NCBI GenBank assembly: GCA_018806985.1
Contig: JADANN010000402.1
Coordinates: 744,001-808,000, forward strand
Origin: Angiostrongylus vasorum
Taxonomy: Eukaryota > Nematoda > Chromadorea > Rhabditida > Metastrongylidae
DNA length: 64,000 nucleotides
Direction: 5' to 3'
Under the pieces are notes generated by a model. The model was given only the letters and a program-made list of their open reading frames with translations, did no database searches and was not told where the DNA came from. Positions 46,053 to 56,600 of the stretch are shown one piece after another. The position numbers and the translations under genes are program-made. How positions within the stretch are numbered: position 1 is the stretch's first letter; each line of letters begins with the position of its first letter.

Positions 46053-46304
46053 CTAAACATCGTTGAGAAGGCAGTAGAGACACAGAGGCTTGGAAAGTAT
46101 GGATGGAGTCCGTGATGTTCCTCGAGTGAACTGCCTCGCCAGTTCATGACAAGGAAATGAAGCGCACCTCTTCTCAGTCAAACATGGAAAGTTTTCTGTT
46201 AATAGAAACCGTAAATGAGAATTTGCTAAAGCTGTGATTTTTACCTGATGCATTAGAGCCAAGACGATAGCGAGAAGAAAAAGAGTACGAAGAGAGGGAA
46301 ACAT
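46053..46304 (-). CDS. candidate small secreted peptide
   Basis: Not recognised as any family. The minus-strand frame begins MFPSLRTLFLLAIVLALMHQ, a good signal peptide (short N-region, about 13 hydrophobic residues), followed by a short cysteine-containing region (C-x4-C, later C-x2-C) and a stop at 46053. A TATA-like TTTATAA lies about 40 bases upstream, which favours this Met over one 11 codons earlier. A GTAAAA donor at 46244 and AG acceptors at 46196 (49-bp intron, would break the frame) or 46173 (72-bp intron, keeps the frame) are possible; unspliced it is 83 residues. No homology support. It could be a chance frame. Confidence 0.35.
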   Translation of the reverse strand: MFPSLRTLFLLAIVLALMHQVKITALANSHLRFLLTENFPCLTEKRCASFPCHELARQFTRGTSRTPSILSKPLCLYCLLNDV

Positions 46305-46343
46305 CTTGCTGATCTGCTTAACTGTCCGTTTGTTCAAGTGTTC

Positions 46344-46350
46344 TTATAAA
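46344..46350 (-). promoter_or_regulatory. TATA-like box ahead of candidate peptide
   Basis: TTTATAA on the minus strand, followed by a short AC-rich leader. Its distance (about 40 bases) to the ATG at 46304 fits a core promoter with a very short 5' UTR. By itself such a string is common in this AT-rich DNA. Confidence 0.25.
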
Positions 46351-47229
46351 CTAGTCCTTATCAAGGGCAAACACTTTTATCGATTAAGCTGGTTTTTATT
46401 CGTTTTCTAAGGTCAGAGCTTCTTATGAAGGGTTCATTGTGCAATGACAATGATTGAATAGAAAATGTCAGTTATTCTGTGGTATGTGTTCTACAATACA
46501 TTGAAAAGCGTTGGATTCCTAACCCGAAATTGTGATAACGGGTCATTTAGTTTTATCACTATTAAGAGTGGTTTTGTTCCAGTTAATAACTTCCCTATAG
46601 CTTTCCAATGACGGAGCTTGTGTGGGATTAAAAGTAGTAGGAAAGACAAGCAGAGGCTTTTGAACTTATCATTTTGAAGATGATTAACACAAGAGTAAAT
46701 GATGGGAACAAGTGAAGACATAACAAATTGAAATATAGCAATTTCCTCGAAAACACTTGAGTTAAAGTTTCAAGGTGAACAAGCCATGGAATGGCACATG
46801 TCGTTTGTAAATAACTCCATTTTGATTTTGTTCCTTCATTCCTTTGCCAACTGCAAAGTGGTTGGACAAAATCCTCCACTTATAATAGAATATCAGAAAA
46901 GTTAGCAATTTTCCTAACAAATTTTAACCTACTTTTTTTCGATGACACAGAATTCTCGAGTCATGGACATGAATAATTCAACGAAGGAATGCCAAAATTT
47001 TGCCGAAGTCCTAAGGTCTGGAAAGCAGCCTCATTAAGGAAAGTATTTGAATGCTTGAGAAGTGATAGTCAACTAGCAGAAACTGTTAAAATTGAATCAA
47101 AAGAAGCAGGATTATATTGAAGATTTTTTAGAAACGTCTACTTATTATTGGAGGCTGAAATATGCAGGGCTAGTGCCGTCATGGTTATGCTGTTCGGCAC
47201 GTCACTGTTGCTCTTTCGAGTCCGCACAG
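46351..47229. other. no recognised feature
   Basis: No repeat family or coding motif recognised. Confidence 0.4.
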
Positions 47230-47345
47230 GGCCTGTCCAGCTCTTATAGGGTCATGATTGTGGAGTTGGTACTAGAACTAGTCAATCGGATCTCTCCGAT
47301 CTAGAAAAGCCAACGACTGTCAATGATGGACGTCTTGGAACAGCT
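47230..47345 (+). pseudogene. possible mariner N-terminal remnant
   Basis: One frame gives SDLSDLEKPTTVNDGRL near 47285-47335, resembling the L-D-PRSGRP--VDD-RL segment between the two DNA-binding helices of mariner transposases. The evidence is one short block with no supporting neighbours. Confidence 0.3.
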
Positions 47346-47504
47346 TAGAGTGTCAATTCCTGGTTTTCGACAACCATCGACTCGACCAGCCCTCAATATT
47401 CTAAAGAACAACGTTGTTGATGTGATTCTGGGTAGTATAAAAAGCACACCAAAAACTCTTATTCGGTGCAAAATCTTTTTTTATTTTCTCGTTTTATACG
47501 AGCC

Positions 47505-47795
47505 GCCAACATCTATTGTGCGGATCCCAGCACTTCGCTCACTCGATTCGTTTTCCTCGCATTTACCGTCCACAAAGGTCCTTGAAAACTTTGCGTGTTG
47601 TTTCTGCTATTACATGGGAATTTCGTAATCTTTATGAATGTCGTAGAATGCTGATCGAGTCGATTCTTCTGTAAGCTTGAGGATATTCAGGCCAATGCAT
47701 TCGTACATACGTTGGGAAGAGCGTTGGATAAGGTCTCGAATCACCACCTTGCTTTCTCACGGACTACATTACTAACCACTCCGATATTTTCACCT
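47505..47795 (-). mobile_element. SINE C copy, full length
   Basis: Minus-strand head at 47728-47780: A-box region CGGAGTGGTTAGTAATG and B-box region GTGATTCGAGACC. The body holds GTAGAATGCTGATCGAGTCG and CACTCGATTCGTTTTCC, and ends at CGGATCCCAGCACTTCGC. It is the best preserved C copy and shows the full structure. Confidence 0.85.
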
Positions 47796-48189
47796 CCCTT
47801 TGCTGTGAAAGAGGAGCAGAAACATCTGAAACCTACATTGCGTGCAAAAAATGTTTTCAAGAAAATTCTTTTTGTAGGAGCTCATGTGCCCGTCACTTTA
47901 GTAAACCGTAGATGTAAATGCTGCTGATGAGAACAATTAATTGTAAGGAGGCTTCTTTCATCGGTTGGAAAAAGAGAAACATCGTCTGATACGGTCAATA
48001 AAAAACTCTCTGCTGATTTCTTAAAAATAATGTTTGTGTTTTTATGCCTATTTGCGCGACTTTATGTTCATGTGCTTGACTTGTTTGATCGCTCCCCCCT
48101 TACGGGCAGTTGACTATTGTCCAGGCACCCTATACGAGAATAAAAATCAATTGAGAGAGCAACGTTTTAACTTTTATTTCCTGTTTTTT
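47796..48189. other. no recognised feature
   Basis: Nothing recognised. Confidence 0.4.
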
Positions 48190-48290
48190 TTATGGCAGAT
48201 TCTTACGTGAAATACAAAAATTGGAATGCTGACATGTGCGCGAAACGAGTAACCCGGAAAAAGGTTATCGCGGATTCGAAGCGCATTTAT
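48190..48290 (+). mobile_element. SINE B fragment, rearranged
   Basis: A minus-type 3' piece (TTTTTTATGGCAGATTCTTACGTG region) runs directly into a plus-type head (GCGAAACGAGTAACCCGG, then GCGGATTCGAAGCG as a weak B box). Short and diverged. Confidence 0.45.
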
Positions 48291-49014
48291 AGTTTCAAGT
48301 TTCGACTCTATCCTAGTATTCTTGGAAAGCATTATTCATATTCTTCAGTGGCGTCAACTTACTCTGTTAATTCGTCCCTATTGAACAGTAGATGACCACC
48401 ATGCAGTGATTACTCGTCACCTTAGGTGCACTAATTTCATAGTGTGCGTATCGCCGTAGTTGATTCTGTTCAGTTCATATTCAAGAATCACCCTTGATCA
48501 GGATTGGATCACTCAGGAAAATTCTTCTTAAACGAAAATCGATCGTTATTTGCCTTTAACGAACTACCACTGCCTATACCCCTATGAAGGTCAAGCACTA
48601 GATTATAGGGTCAGTGCAAGACACTTCTTGCCTACAATAGCGACGTTGGTCAGTTTGTTTGATAAAGTGTATTCCAAAGTAGACGATCTTTTCACAAGCT
48701 GGAACTCACTCGTTGCTATTACTGCTTAGCTCTATAGCGTTGCAATGTCGGTGAAACCATGATACTGAGAACGCCGGTGAGACCGTACCAAACACTGTGT
48801 CAACAGCCGTTATCACTTTAATGTTTCGTTTTTTCGAATCACAAGGTAGCGTAGCTAATAGACCACTTTTTTTATAATCAATAATTTCTTGGTGTTTACT
48901 GACAGTGGACATTTTGAATGACAAGGTTTTTGTTCTTTACTTTTAACCAGAAATATTAAATCTATTAAGACCAGCATTGTTCAATAAATCAGTTTTTGAC
49001 ATGGAATCAGTTCG

Positions 49015-49100
49015 GCCTTTCCAGGCTCTGTTGAAGGCAGGCAAAACCACCGAAGCGCTAGTAGTGAATAAATCTTGTTACTCGTCGTGTCTGCTCAAGA
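49015..49100 (+). repeat. decayed hammerhead-bearing end
   Basis: CCAGGCTCTGTTGAAGGC, then ACCACCGAAGCGCTAG, then GTGAATAAATCTTGTTAC. The first core block carries an insertion and GAAA reads GAAG. Same terminal type as 44575-44680. Confidence 0.5.
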
Positions 49101-49359
49101 GGAGGACAACACTTATGTGAGCCACCGTAAGGAGAAAACGTTGGGCGTTGATCATTGTTAACGAAAACAACAAATTCGATTTCGTCATGCAATATCGCAT
49201 AGATGATTCAATGTATGTTTCGTCTATATAATGAATTGTTGGGACCTAGGACAATCCTGCAAGCAGTGTGCCATCCGGGGAAGGATGTGAGTAGATCTTG
49301 GTTTGGATCAGACCAGTGAGCATGGTTGCATTAAAGAGCGCCCATAACCATCTCTACAC

Positions 49360-49655
49360 TGTTGTTTTTAAGCGTTTCCATCAGGAAACCTAGCTAAGAG
49401 TAAACCAATACAAGGATGCATCACCGCCCTGGTATCAAAGTCGCATAGTGGCAAATCTCTCTCTGATCCACAAGGACTGCGATTGCCTGTGGTGGTGACG
49501 ACCTGGAGCAGACTTAGGCCAGGCTGACCTTGGAATTCCAGGGAACCACAGTGGCTTAACCAGCAAATCTCCGAAAAATGGAGATTGTGCTGGGGCCCGC
49601 ACAACCAGTGAGGACGGGCAATTCAAGGATCAAGTAAGTATCAAGTTATTTTTTA
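49360..49655 (+). mobile_element. SINE-like D element, 5'-truncated, with target duplication
   Basis: The element starts internally at GCGTTTCCATCAGGAAACC (49373) and runs to the 3' end GGACGGGCAATTCAAGGATC with an AAGTA tail. It is flanked by GTTGTTTTTAAGC on the left (about 49360) and GTTATTTTTTAAGC on the right (about 49643). 5' truncation plus a target duplication is the signature of target-primed reverse transcription. Confidence 0.85.
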
Positions 49656-49867
49656 AGCACTACGAAGAGGAAAAAACCTGGAATTAATAAAGAACATATA
49701 ATAATATAAAAAGAAAGGACACATTTGTTAAATGAACAACGCTACTGCATACTTGATTTTGTTGCCATTCTATTATTCACTTCACAAATAACGGCTCACA
49801 TGAGGTAATAAATTGCTTACAAGTTTGAACAGTAAACGACTGATTTAAATGTACTAACACACAGACG

Positions 49868-50180
49868 TTCAAATAGAGAATAGTAATAAAAGGATGAAGT
49901 TCTCGGCATTGATCAATCCCCCTTAGGATGTGCCATCATTCGACTTTAATAAGCATCGTTTGTATGTGACTGAATGCATACCTGGCCTTTACAACGACTC
50001 GCGGTGGCCTACCGAAGTAACGAGCCAGCGCTGTTATCCTCCCAGACGAGTCTGGTACCAATTTGCCAACCCCGGAGGGATGGAAGGCTCAGTGGACCAT
50101 GGGCACAGGGGACCGATTCCATGTGAGTGTTGCAGGGCGCATCCGACCGCTGCGCCACACGCACTCCTTCAAATAGAGAA
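49868..50180 (-). mobile_element. SINE A with 13-bp target-site duplication
   Basis: The body, 49881-50167, runs from the 3' end (AAAAGGATGAAGTTCTCGG) to the head (minus GTGTGGCGCAGCGGTCGGAT). Flanks are TTCAAATAGAGAA at 49868-49880 and identically at 50168-50180. The identical duplication indicates a fairly recent insertion. Confidence 0.94.
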
Positions 50181-50244
50181 ACAAAGAGAAATGCAATCTT
50201 GCAAAATTACTGTGGAATTACAATGCATACTATTTATTTGACGC

Positions 50245-50540
50245 GTACTACAATTTTTCATGGCAGCTTGTTATGCGAAGTACAACCACAACGATGCTGA
50301 GATATTTGCAAAACTCCAGACCAAAGGTGTTTGCGGTGGGGGACGAACGCGCTGTTACTTTTTTCCCGGGTCTAACGCGTTCACCACCACATCATGCGGG
50401 TCTTTCGTTTAGCCTGTCTCCCAGCTAGTTCTATCGATCTCTGCCATCAGCAATCTCAGCATCGTTGTGGTTGTATTTTTGCATAATACCCTGCAGTGAA
50501 AAATAGTAATAGGCAGCAGGCAGCAAATAAAAAAGTAAAT
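50245..50540. mobile_element. SINE B with both ends of 3' type
   Basis: 50245-50455 is a minus copy (TTTTTCATGGCAGCTTG, ACTCCAGACCAAAGGTG, ending at the CTAGTTCTATCGATC spacer). 50455-50540 is a plus 3' tail (CTCAGCATCGTTGTGG, then TAATAGGCAGCAGGCAGCAA). It repeats the outward-3'-ends arrangement seen at 11640, 40706 and 58135. Confidence 0.75.
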
Positions 50541-50559
50541 ATTGTGACCGACTTTCTAT

Positions 50560-50735
50560 TAACCTCGGCATTGATCAAATAGTTCTCGATATTTTTTATT
50601 GAGCAAACACGAGTGTTACTTTACTCTTTATTCCGTAAAGCTGACGTTTCGGCGGATTTCGCCTTCTTCGGAGCCGTTTATTACGTGCCTTCCAATGGCG
50701 AAGAACATTTTGATTCAACATTATGATGTAAACAT
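50560..50735 (-). repeat. PLE terminal-region remnant
   Basis: GACCGACTTTCTATTAACC at 50549, then a hammerhead at 50639-50675, then GTTTATTACGTGCCTTCCAATG, as in the terminal regions at 19320 and 59360. No PLE coding sequence follows. Confidence 0.65.
50639..50675 (-). ncRNA. hammerhead ribozyme variant
   Basis: Minus strand: GGCT, CCGAAGA (core U is C), an extra A, stem II GGC/GCC around GAAATCC, GAAAC, GTC, AGCT. Everything but one core base is kept. Confidence 0.65.
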
Positions 50736-50744
50736 TGTGATTTC

Positions 50745-50995
50745 AACTGCACCCTCAGCTTAACTGAGTTCAATGCCGATTTGGGCTCCCCAGATCTACC
50801 CCGTCGACTGGCGATTGGTGATAACACTGACCAATAGAAAACTAGCTGAGAAACAGGTGAAACAAAGGACCCGCATTGTGCAGTGGTGAACACGTTAGCC
50901 CCTGGAAGGGGTAGTAATGTTTTTCGTTCCCCACCGCAGACATCTGCGGTCAAGAGTTTTGCAAATATCACAGCATCGTTGTGGTTGTAGTATGA
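50745..50995 (+). mobile_element. SINE B copy, full length
   Basis: 5' extension CTCAGCTTAACTGAGTTC, GACTGGCGATTGGTGATAAC, head CGCATTGTGCAGTGGTGAAC, weak B box TTTTCGTTCCCC, CAGACATCTGCGGTC, then CATCGTTGTGGTTG. The 3' terminal tail is missing. Confidence 0.82.
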
Positions 50996-52109
50996 AATTG
51001 TTCGTCTGCAAAAGGATTAGGCCATTCTTCTTTTGGGAACTGGGAACTCCAGTTTAAATATATTTATTGATATCTGGAGCGTTTGTGTTTGAACATGTTT
51101 GGAGACATAATGTGCTGGAGTCAGGGTAACCTAGTCGCGAAAGAAAATCCTCAAGAATTGCGAGTGAATATCAATTCTACTTCCCCTATTTACCTGCAAA
51201 TAAGGAGTTTTCATGTCCACGTGATCGGCTGATGTTTCTGTGTAGAGCATACCGCCCGAAATAAATTTCTAATAGAGACGTGATATCCTGAAATAATTGT
51301 CTCATAGTGACGTGACATTCTCTACCTGCAGAGGCCTTATCACGAGAACTCTTGTGCATTACGAAAACGCAAGAGCATATTAATTTGTATTTGTCACTAA
51401 ATGGCAGCTTTTATATTTTTTCTACCACTAACGATAAAAAAAATTTCGTCTAGCCTGGAAATAAAACTGTGCTTTCTCTATTTGTGACGTCACATCTTTC
51501 GCCGATTTACAGCATCTTTCAAAGCGTGCCTAGAACAAACCTCCTCTTCAGGCTACCTAGCCAAATTTATCTTAGATAGGCGAGGATTTTTTTAAACCTT
51601 TAAATAAATCCCTTCAGTTGATCGTTTTCTAACTGTTCGCGTGCTTTCGTTCAACCATTCGTCGCCTGGGCTCCAGAATCTTCAGTCGTAAGGTAAAAAA
51701 GTTTTTTACTGCTTGTTCTTCTTTTACTTTGCTTTTACTTACTTTTATATTGGAGTTCATCAAATCAGAATTTTATCGCCGTGGCATGGGAACATAACAT
51801 GTGATAAAGCCTATATATAGCAAAACTTTATTTCATTAAGTGAAATTCATCAAGAACAAACGTGTTCATAACTTAAAACTTAAACTCATGTTTGTTCGTA
51901 ACTTAAAAGACCTGCTTCTTATAAACCTCGGAATAAATAGTCGATGAATCTAATAGATGTTTTAACGAAGAACCCTTGTTGAGCTTGTCTACTTATGATC
52001 TTGCGTCCAACGACCCGACATCATTTAGGGTTAGATCTGTCACCACTTGTATAGGCGAGCCAACGGATAGAATAGATTGGTTCCTATGAGTCTATTGTTA
52101 CGTAAAATG
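50996..52109. other. no recognised feature
   Basis: No repeat family or coding motif recognised. Confidence 0.4.
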
Positions 52110-52240
52110 CGTTCGGACTCCGAGGACGGCAAAATCGCCGAAATGTCTGCCATCGAACAGCAATAATAACAACAACAACTATTACTTCTATTACTACAAG
52201 TACAACTTATACCAACTTTCGCATCTGCTCAACAAGGGCA
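52110..52240 (+). repeat. hammerhead segment followed by AAC/AAT tract
   Basis: A hammerhead at 52115-52151 is followed by AATAATAACAACAACAAC and ACAACTTATACCAACTTTCG. Same design as 43950-44100. Confidence 0.75.
52115..52151 (+). ncRNA. hammerhead ribozyme variant
   Basis: GGACT, CCGAGGA (core U is C), stem II CGGC/GCCG-like with loop AAAATC, GAAAT, GTC, TGCC. Stem II is strong. Confidence 0.6.
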
Positions 52241-52335
52241 CTCCTTCAAAACATATATATGTATATATATTTGCATATGTTCTTAGTTCACTGCACGATT
52301 GAGCCGACGCATGATTGGCGCAAAGACATTTATTC

Positions 52336-52370
52336 GGTTAACGTTTTGGCTCCATTCGCTTCTTCAGACC
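52336..52370 (-). ncRNA. hammerhead-variant motif
   Basis: Minus strand: GGT, CTGAAGA, an extra A, stem II GCGAAUGGAGCC region, then AAAAC (core G lost), GTT, AACC. The first block is perfect and stem I is kept. Confidence 0.55.
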
Positions 52371-52602
52371 ACATTGATCTAAGTCGATAGTCCAATGTGT
52401 CGCGATTTTGGTGCTCGCTATCGCATCGAGTGAAGTCCAGTGGAGGGAGCACCGCTGGAATGGGGAACTTCACTCGGCGGTGATCAGCGGGATGGTGGGA
52501 AACCAAATAAAAATCCGTGCTGTATAGAAAGGCACAGTCTTGGTCCACTGGATTCAACTCATTGCGACAATGAACACCCATATCATGACAACGGATGAAT
52601 TC

Positions 52603-52638
52603 AGCTCTGAAAAGGACGAAGGCGCCGAGACGTTACCC
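52603..52638 (+). ncRNA. hammerhead-variant motif
   Basis: AGCT, CTGAAAA (one core change), stem II GGAC/GCGCC-like, GAGAC (one core change), GTT, ACCC. It is the partner of the motif at the left end of the same element. Confidence 0.45.
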
Positions 52639-52689
52639 GAGTAAAAATTTCTTAACTAACCTCGTGTTAGCCAATAAAATAGAAAATGA

Positions 52690-52925
52690 CTGATTATTAA
52701 AATTTTGACTTATTATTTACTGCCTACTCTTTTTAACGGTAGGGTATGTATTGCGAAATATAATTTTAATGATGCTGAGATATTTGCAAAACTCCGGACC
52801 GCAGGTGTCTACGGTGAGGGAACGAACGCGCCATCGTCCTTTCCGGGGAGTGGCGCGCTCACCACCACACCATGCGGGTCCTTCGTTTCGCCTGTCTCTC
52901 AGCTAGTTCTATTGACTCTATTCTA
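52690..52925 (-). mobile_element. SINE B copy
   Basis: From the left: TTTACTGCCTACTCTTTTTAAC, GAGATATTTGCAAAACTCC, GGACCGCAGGTGTCTACGG, head (minus CCGCATGGTGTGGTGGTGAG) and CGCCTGTCTCTCAGCTAG. Among the closest to the family consensus. Confidence 0.88.
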
Positions 52926-53389
52926 TTGACTGATTATTATTTCCGAGGCTTAATGAGAGCTGGTCGTTAAAAAGCTATTGTAGTTGTTGTAAATACCGTA
53001 TTAGCTCTCAGCAAAGTACGCAATACTTCCTGTGAAATTGCAGAGCTTAGTGAAGAACGTGACAAGCATATCATCCATCTGTACTGAAAATCCACTTTAT
53101 GGGCTGAGGACACACTGCTACTTATATCGAAGACAAGTACTTGAAACGTATGATAGCCGATCTTATATACCCGCTCTTGAATGACCAAACACCGACAGTT
53201 TTTTTTATAGATAATACAACACAGAGATGGTGATATCAGAGTTAACATCCGATGAAAATCGCAGATTAAAGACTCGTGTGCATTTTAATTATTCTAAATT
53301 TCTTTTTGCCATTCTTTCTCTTTGATATAAAAAAAAAGAAGAGTTTGTTTTGATTTAGACCTCGCAGAGAAGAAGGACAAGTAATGCTC

Positions 53390-53732
53390 AGATTTTTACT
53401 CACTGCTTGCTATTTTTCCGCGATAAGTTATTATGTGAACTAAAAAACACAATGTTGCTGAGATATTTGCAAAACTTGAACCCCAGGCAAGATTAGAACC
53501 TGTGAATACCCTTTAAAGGACTCATGTGTACCCACTGTACCACTGAGCTCCATGTTTCGCCCTTCTCTTGGCAGTATTTTTTCTTACTTTCGCGATGCTG
53601 CTATGTTTGAATTGAGACGAAGTTCGATAAAGTTTTCAGTTGGTTGTCGAAATCCAAGCTGAACAGATTCTTGAGGATCTAGCCTGGATTGCAAGTTTTG
53701 CAATTATCTCGGCATCATTTTTGTCATACTTG
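53390..53732 (-). mobile_element. SINE B copy, diverged, with inverted tail piece
   Basis: 53390-53590 is a minus copy. The head has a good A box (minus GCTCAGTGGTACAGTGGG) and B box GGTTCTAATC. 53690-53732 holds a plus-type 3' piece (GCAAGTTTTGCAATTATCTC, GGCATCATTTTTGTC). This gives the same outward-3'-end layout as other B elements. Confidence 0.65.
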
Positions 53733-53734
53733 AT

Positions 53735-54105
53735 GCTTGAATGGGCCGTGCCAACTAGTTGTGCGGGCCTAAGCATTGCCGCTATTTTGTGGAGATTTGC
53801 TGGTTAAGCCATTGTGGTTCCCTGGAATCTCGTGGTCAGCTTGGCCAAAATCTGCCCATGTCTTCACCACCACAGGCAGTCGCAGCCCTTGTGGATCAGA
53901 GGGAGATTTGCCACCATGCGACTTTAATACCAGGGACGGTGGTGCATGCTGGTATTGGTTTACTCTTAGCTAGGATTCCTGATGGAAACGCGGGACTCAG
54001 CTTGGGAGATCCTTCCAGAGGGATGAATCCCCTCGCTGTGCATCGTAGCCCGACACCTAGGTACGCCTCCCAGCCACGATGAGACGGTAAACCGTTCGGA
54101 AGTAA
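53735..54105 (-). mobile_element. SINE-like D element, full length
   Basis: Left (3') end ATACTTGATGCTTGAATGG; the body is collinear with other D copies in reverse (TCTTCACCACCACAGGCAG, GATTTGCCACCATGCGAC, GGAAACGCGGGACTCAGC); right (5') end CGATGAGACGGTAAACCG. Confidence 0.88.
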
Positions 54106-54489
54106 TAGTTGTCGTAATCTTGTCTCTTGTCTCTTCTCTTTAATAGTTGTCGTACTTTAAAAAGTGACAAACTTTAGGGCAGAAAGCATTAGCACACAAA
54201 TATCCAACGGTGACGTAAGAATGGTGACACTGTCGAGCGTCTCTTGAGACACTGATCAGATTCCTTCGCAAACAACCATGAGACGATCTACGTTAGTTTG
54301 CAGGGAAGATAATCCAATCGGAGTACTGCGGGAGTGCTCAAAATGTGAATTCTTTGGATGATAGTAATCTGCATCTCTATTCCTACATCCTTTTATTGTT
54401 GTTATTATTTCCTTTCATCGTAAATCTCTACGCGTACCGTGATTTGATTGATACATATTTATTCTAAAACATTTTTATATTGTCACGAA

Positions 54490-54640
54490 AGCGTAAACGA
54501 CAGCACATTGGGCGTGGACCAGTCACAAATTCACCATGCATTCGATTTCAGTAAGCATGGAAGAAGTAACTGAATTCATATTCGGCCAATAGAATGACTA
54601 CTCGAGACCTTCCCGGTGAGCAACTGGCTAGGTTAGTAGA
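54490..54640 (-). mobile_element. SINE A 3' fragment, diverged
   Basis: Order GGGCGTGGACCAGTCACAAA, CCATGCATTCGATTTCAGTAAGC and TGAATTCATATTCGGCCAAT follows the 3' half of family A. The head is absent. Confidence 0.55.
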
Positions 54641-54724
54641 AGCATGTAAAGTTTCCCAACTTTTTAGCTTTTAGGAATAGTGCAAAGCTGCCGAAGTTAA
54701 ATGGCGGTCGGTTTTCGAAATATT

Positions 54725-54965
54725 GTTACGCGCTATGTTAGCTGATAATGATAACGACTGCTGCAGGATGGATTCTCCATTGAAAAACGAACTATTACCA
54801 ATAGACGGTGGTACCTAACTGAAGAACATTCGATACGATAAGAGAATGGAGACCACACATCGATAGTATGAGCGACTGTATACCATCGGTTCGGATCATG
54901 GGCTGTGAAGAAGATGAAGACGTCAAAGCTTTGGCCCAATAATGTTTGTTTTATCAATCTTGTGT
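54725..54965 (+). repeat. hammerhead-family non-autonomous element F
   Basis: GATAACGACTGCTGCAGG at the left (compare 59905), GACCACACATCGATAG, a motif at 54899-54936, and the end CCCAATAATG, GTTTTATCAATCTTGTGTC. Confidence 0.65.
54899..54936 (+). ncRNA. hammerhead-variant motif
   Basis: GGGCT, GTGAAGA (first core C is G), an extra A, stem II GATG to CGTC, CAAAG in place of GAAAC, then CTTTGGCCC. The outer stem is good but the core is broken in both blocks. Confidence 0.4.
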
Positions 54966-55744
54966 CAACTTAACAATCTAAGAGGACTTGATTACTAATC
55001 CCGAGATTAAATAACCGCCAGTTCTTAAATGTTTTTCTAGCTTCTGGACAATTTACTGTGAAAGTGGAGCAGGTAATCGCTTCTTTTTTTTCTGCAAACA
55101 TATGCATACTGAAGATAGTCTATCATCTTTGACATCCTTGCTTATATTCCTGCTTAAGATTTAAATTTTTTTCGTTCCAAGGGCAACCGGTTCGTTCATT
55201 TATAAAGTGGTCGCTAAGCCTGACATTAATGTCCCGACGAGTTACTGTAGAACCTCATCCTTTCTTCTGTCAGTGCAAAATTATGGGCAAATATTGGTAA
55301 GAATACATTTGAGTAGAAAACAAATCAGAGGACGTTTTGAACTTCTAATATGTGCGACGAAAACATACGGTTTGTGCTTCTGTTCTACGTATTTCTTCAC
55401 CGGCCTCTGGAGTGTCTTAGATATTCTATGATTTCAGTTAATTTCCGACCCTTTTTCGCTGAGCTGTGGCAATTTGTTAGGCAGCGCAATTCAACACAGC
55501 GCTCTTTCGTCTCTTATTATGGTTACTACGCTCTTTCCTCTTATATCATCATTGCGTTAGGGATAAGACCTGGTCTTTGGTATTAGTTCTCTTCTGTTTG
55601 AGTACTTTTTCAGCGATGAACACCAGTGTGTGATTTCGCAGCTTTACCATTGATGTCAATAATCACTTGCCATAAAAAAGTCTTCGTCTTCCTCATACTT
55701 CGCTGAATTTATCCGTGATTTTTACTCAAAAAAAGACTACTTGT
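54966..55744. other. no recognised feature
   Basis: Open stretches at 55207-55431 and 55350-55586 (plus) have hydrophobic runs but no recognised family. Confidence 0.4.
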
Positions 55745-55814
55745 TGCATATATACATATACATGTATATATATGTATATATAGACAAGTATATACATGTA
55801 TATACATATATGCC

Positions 55815-55857
<43 letters not shown>

Positions 55858-55860
55858 TAT
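55745..55860. repeat. (TA)n/(TACA)n microsatellite
   Basis: Interrupted ATATATACATGTATATAT-type tract ending in an uninterrupted (AT) run near 55820-55855. It is self-complementary and cruciform-prone. Confidence 0.9.
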
Positions 55861-56394
55861 CTACATTCACTGCTTTTTGTTTTAGATTAATCTTCAGTGG
55901 ATGAGCATTTTTTCTAAGTTGTCACATACTTCAATGGTAGGAATCGAAGTCTTTGCTAAAGATTTCGTTTTTCACTCCTTTTAATTAACGCAATTCTCGT
56001 AGAATCTGTATCATCAACTTTAACTGGAATATTAGAACTTTTTTCGGCAAGAAGCAGTGATTTTCATCTACTATATGGGTGATTGTAAGTGGATATGTGC
56101 ATCTGTGAGAAAATCTTCTCCATTTCTATGACTTTTTGCATTTTATCCATTAGCAAAAGGGTTTCATAGGTTATGGCCTCGTTGTTCAACTTTGAACGAA
56201 AGCCATCATCTAAATCAAAGCACAGTATTTTCGATTGCTAACGCATGTGGTTGAGTCGATGAGGCGTTGTTGCACATCCATTTATATGTTCCTCAGAATA
56301 GCAACGGAGACCTTGAAAACACTATTTTATGTGTTACTAGTTTAAACGGTTTTTTGCTTTCTACAAAGCAAAAGACACTGTCTTAGACAGCGAC
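55861..56394. other. no recognised feature
   Basis: Nothing recognised. Confidence 0.4.
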
Positions 56395-56600
56395 ATAGTT
56401 GAGAGACAAGCGAAACGAAGGACCCGCATGGTGTGGTGGTGAACGCGTTGCTCCCCGGAAAGGACAATAGCGCGTTCGTTCCCCACCATAGGCACCTGCG
56501 GTCCAGAGTTTTGCAAATATCTCAGCTTCGCTGAAGTTATATTTCGCAGTATACCTTGCCATCAAAAAGAGTAGGCAGTAAGTAAAAAGGTTAAAAAAAG
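56395..56600 (+). mobile_element. SINE B copy
   Basis: Starts TTGAGAGACAAGCGAAACG; head GCATGGTGTGGTGGTGAACG; weak B box GCGTTCGTTCCCC; CACCTGCGGTCCAGAG; 3' end AAAAGAGTAGGCAGTAAG. The 5' extension is missing. Confidence 0.88.

Larger units (their letters stand above)
52300..52670. repeat. foldback element F with outward hammerhead motifs at both ends
   Basis: Left end: TTTATTCGGTTAACGTTTTGG with a minus-strand motif at 52336-52370. Right end: a plus-strand motif at 52603-52638 followed by ACCTCGTGTTAGCC. The interior has CGCATCGAGTGAAGTCCAG, GAGCACCGCTGGAATGG and CACTCGGCGG, shared with 35940-36180 and 59500-59715. Confidence 0.75.

Noticed and set aside
55207..55586. Nematode chemoreceptor fragment
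   Set aside because: Hydrophobic stretches only; no conserved receptor motif and no splice signals that join the two overlapping frames.
55745..55860. Replication origin or promoter
   Set aside because: Simple TA-type microsatellite with no adjacent gene; composition alone is not evidence.
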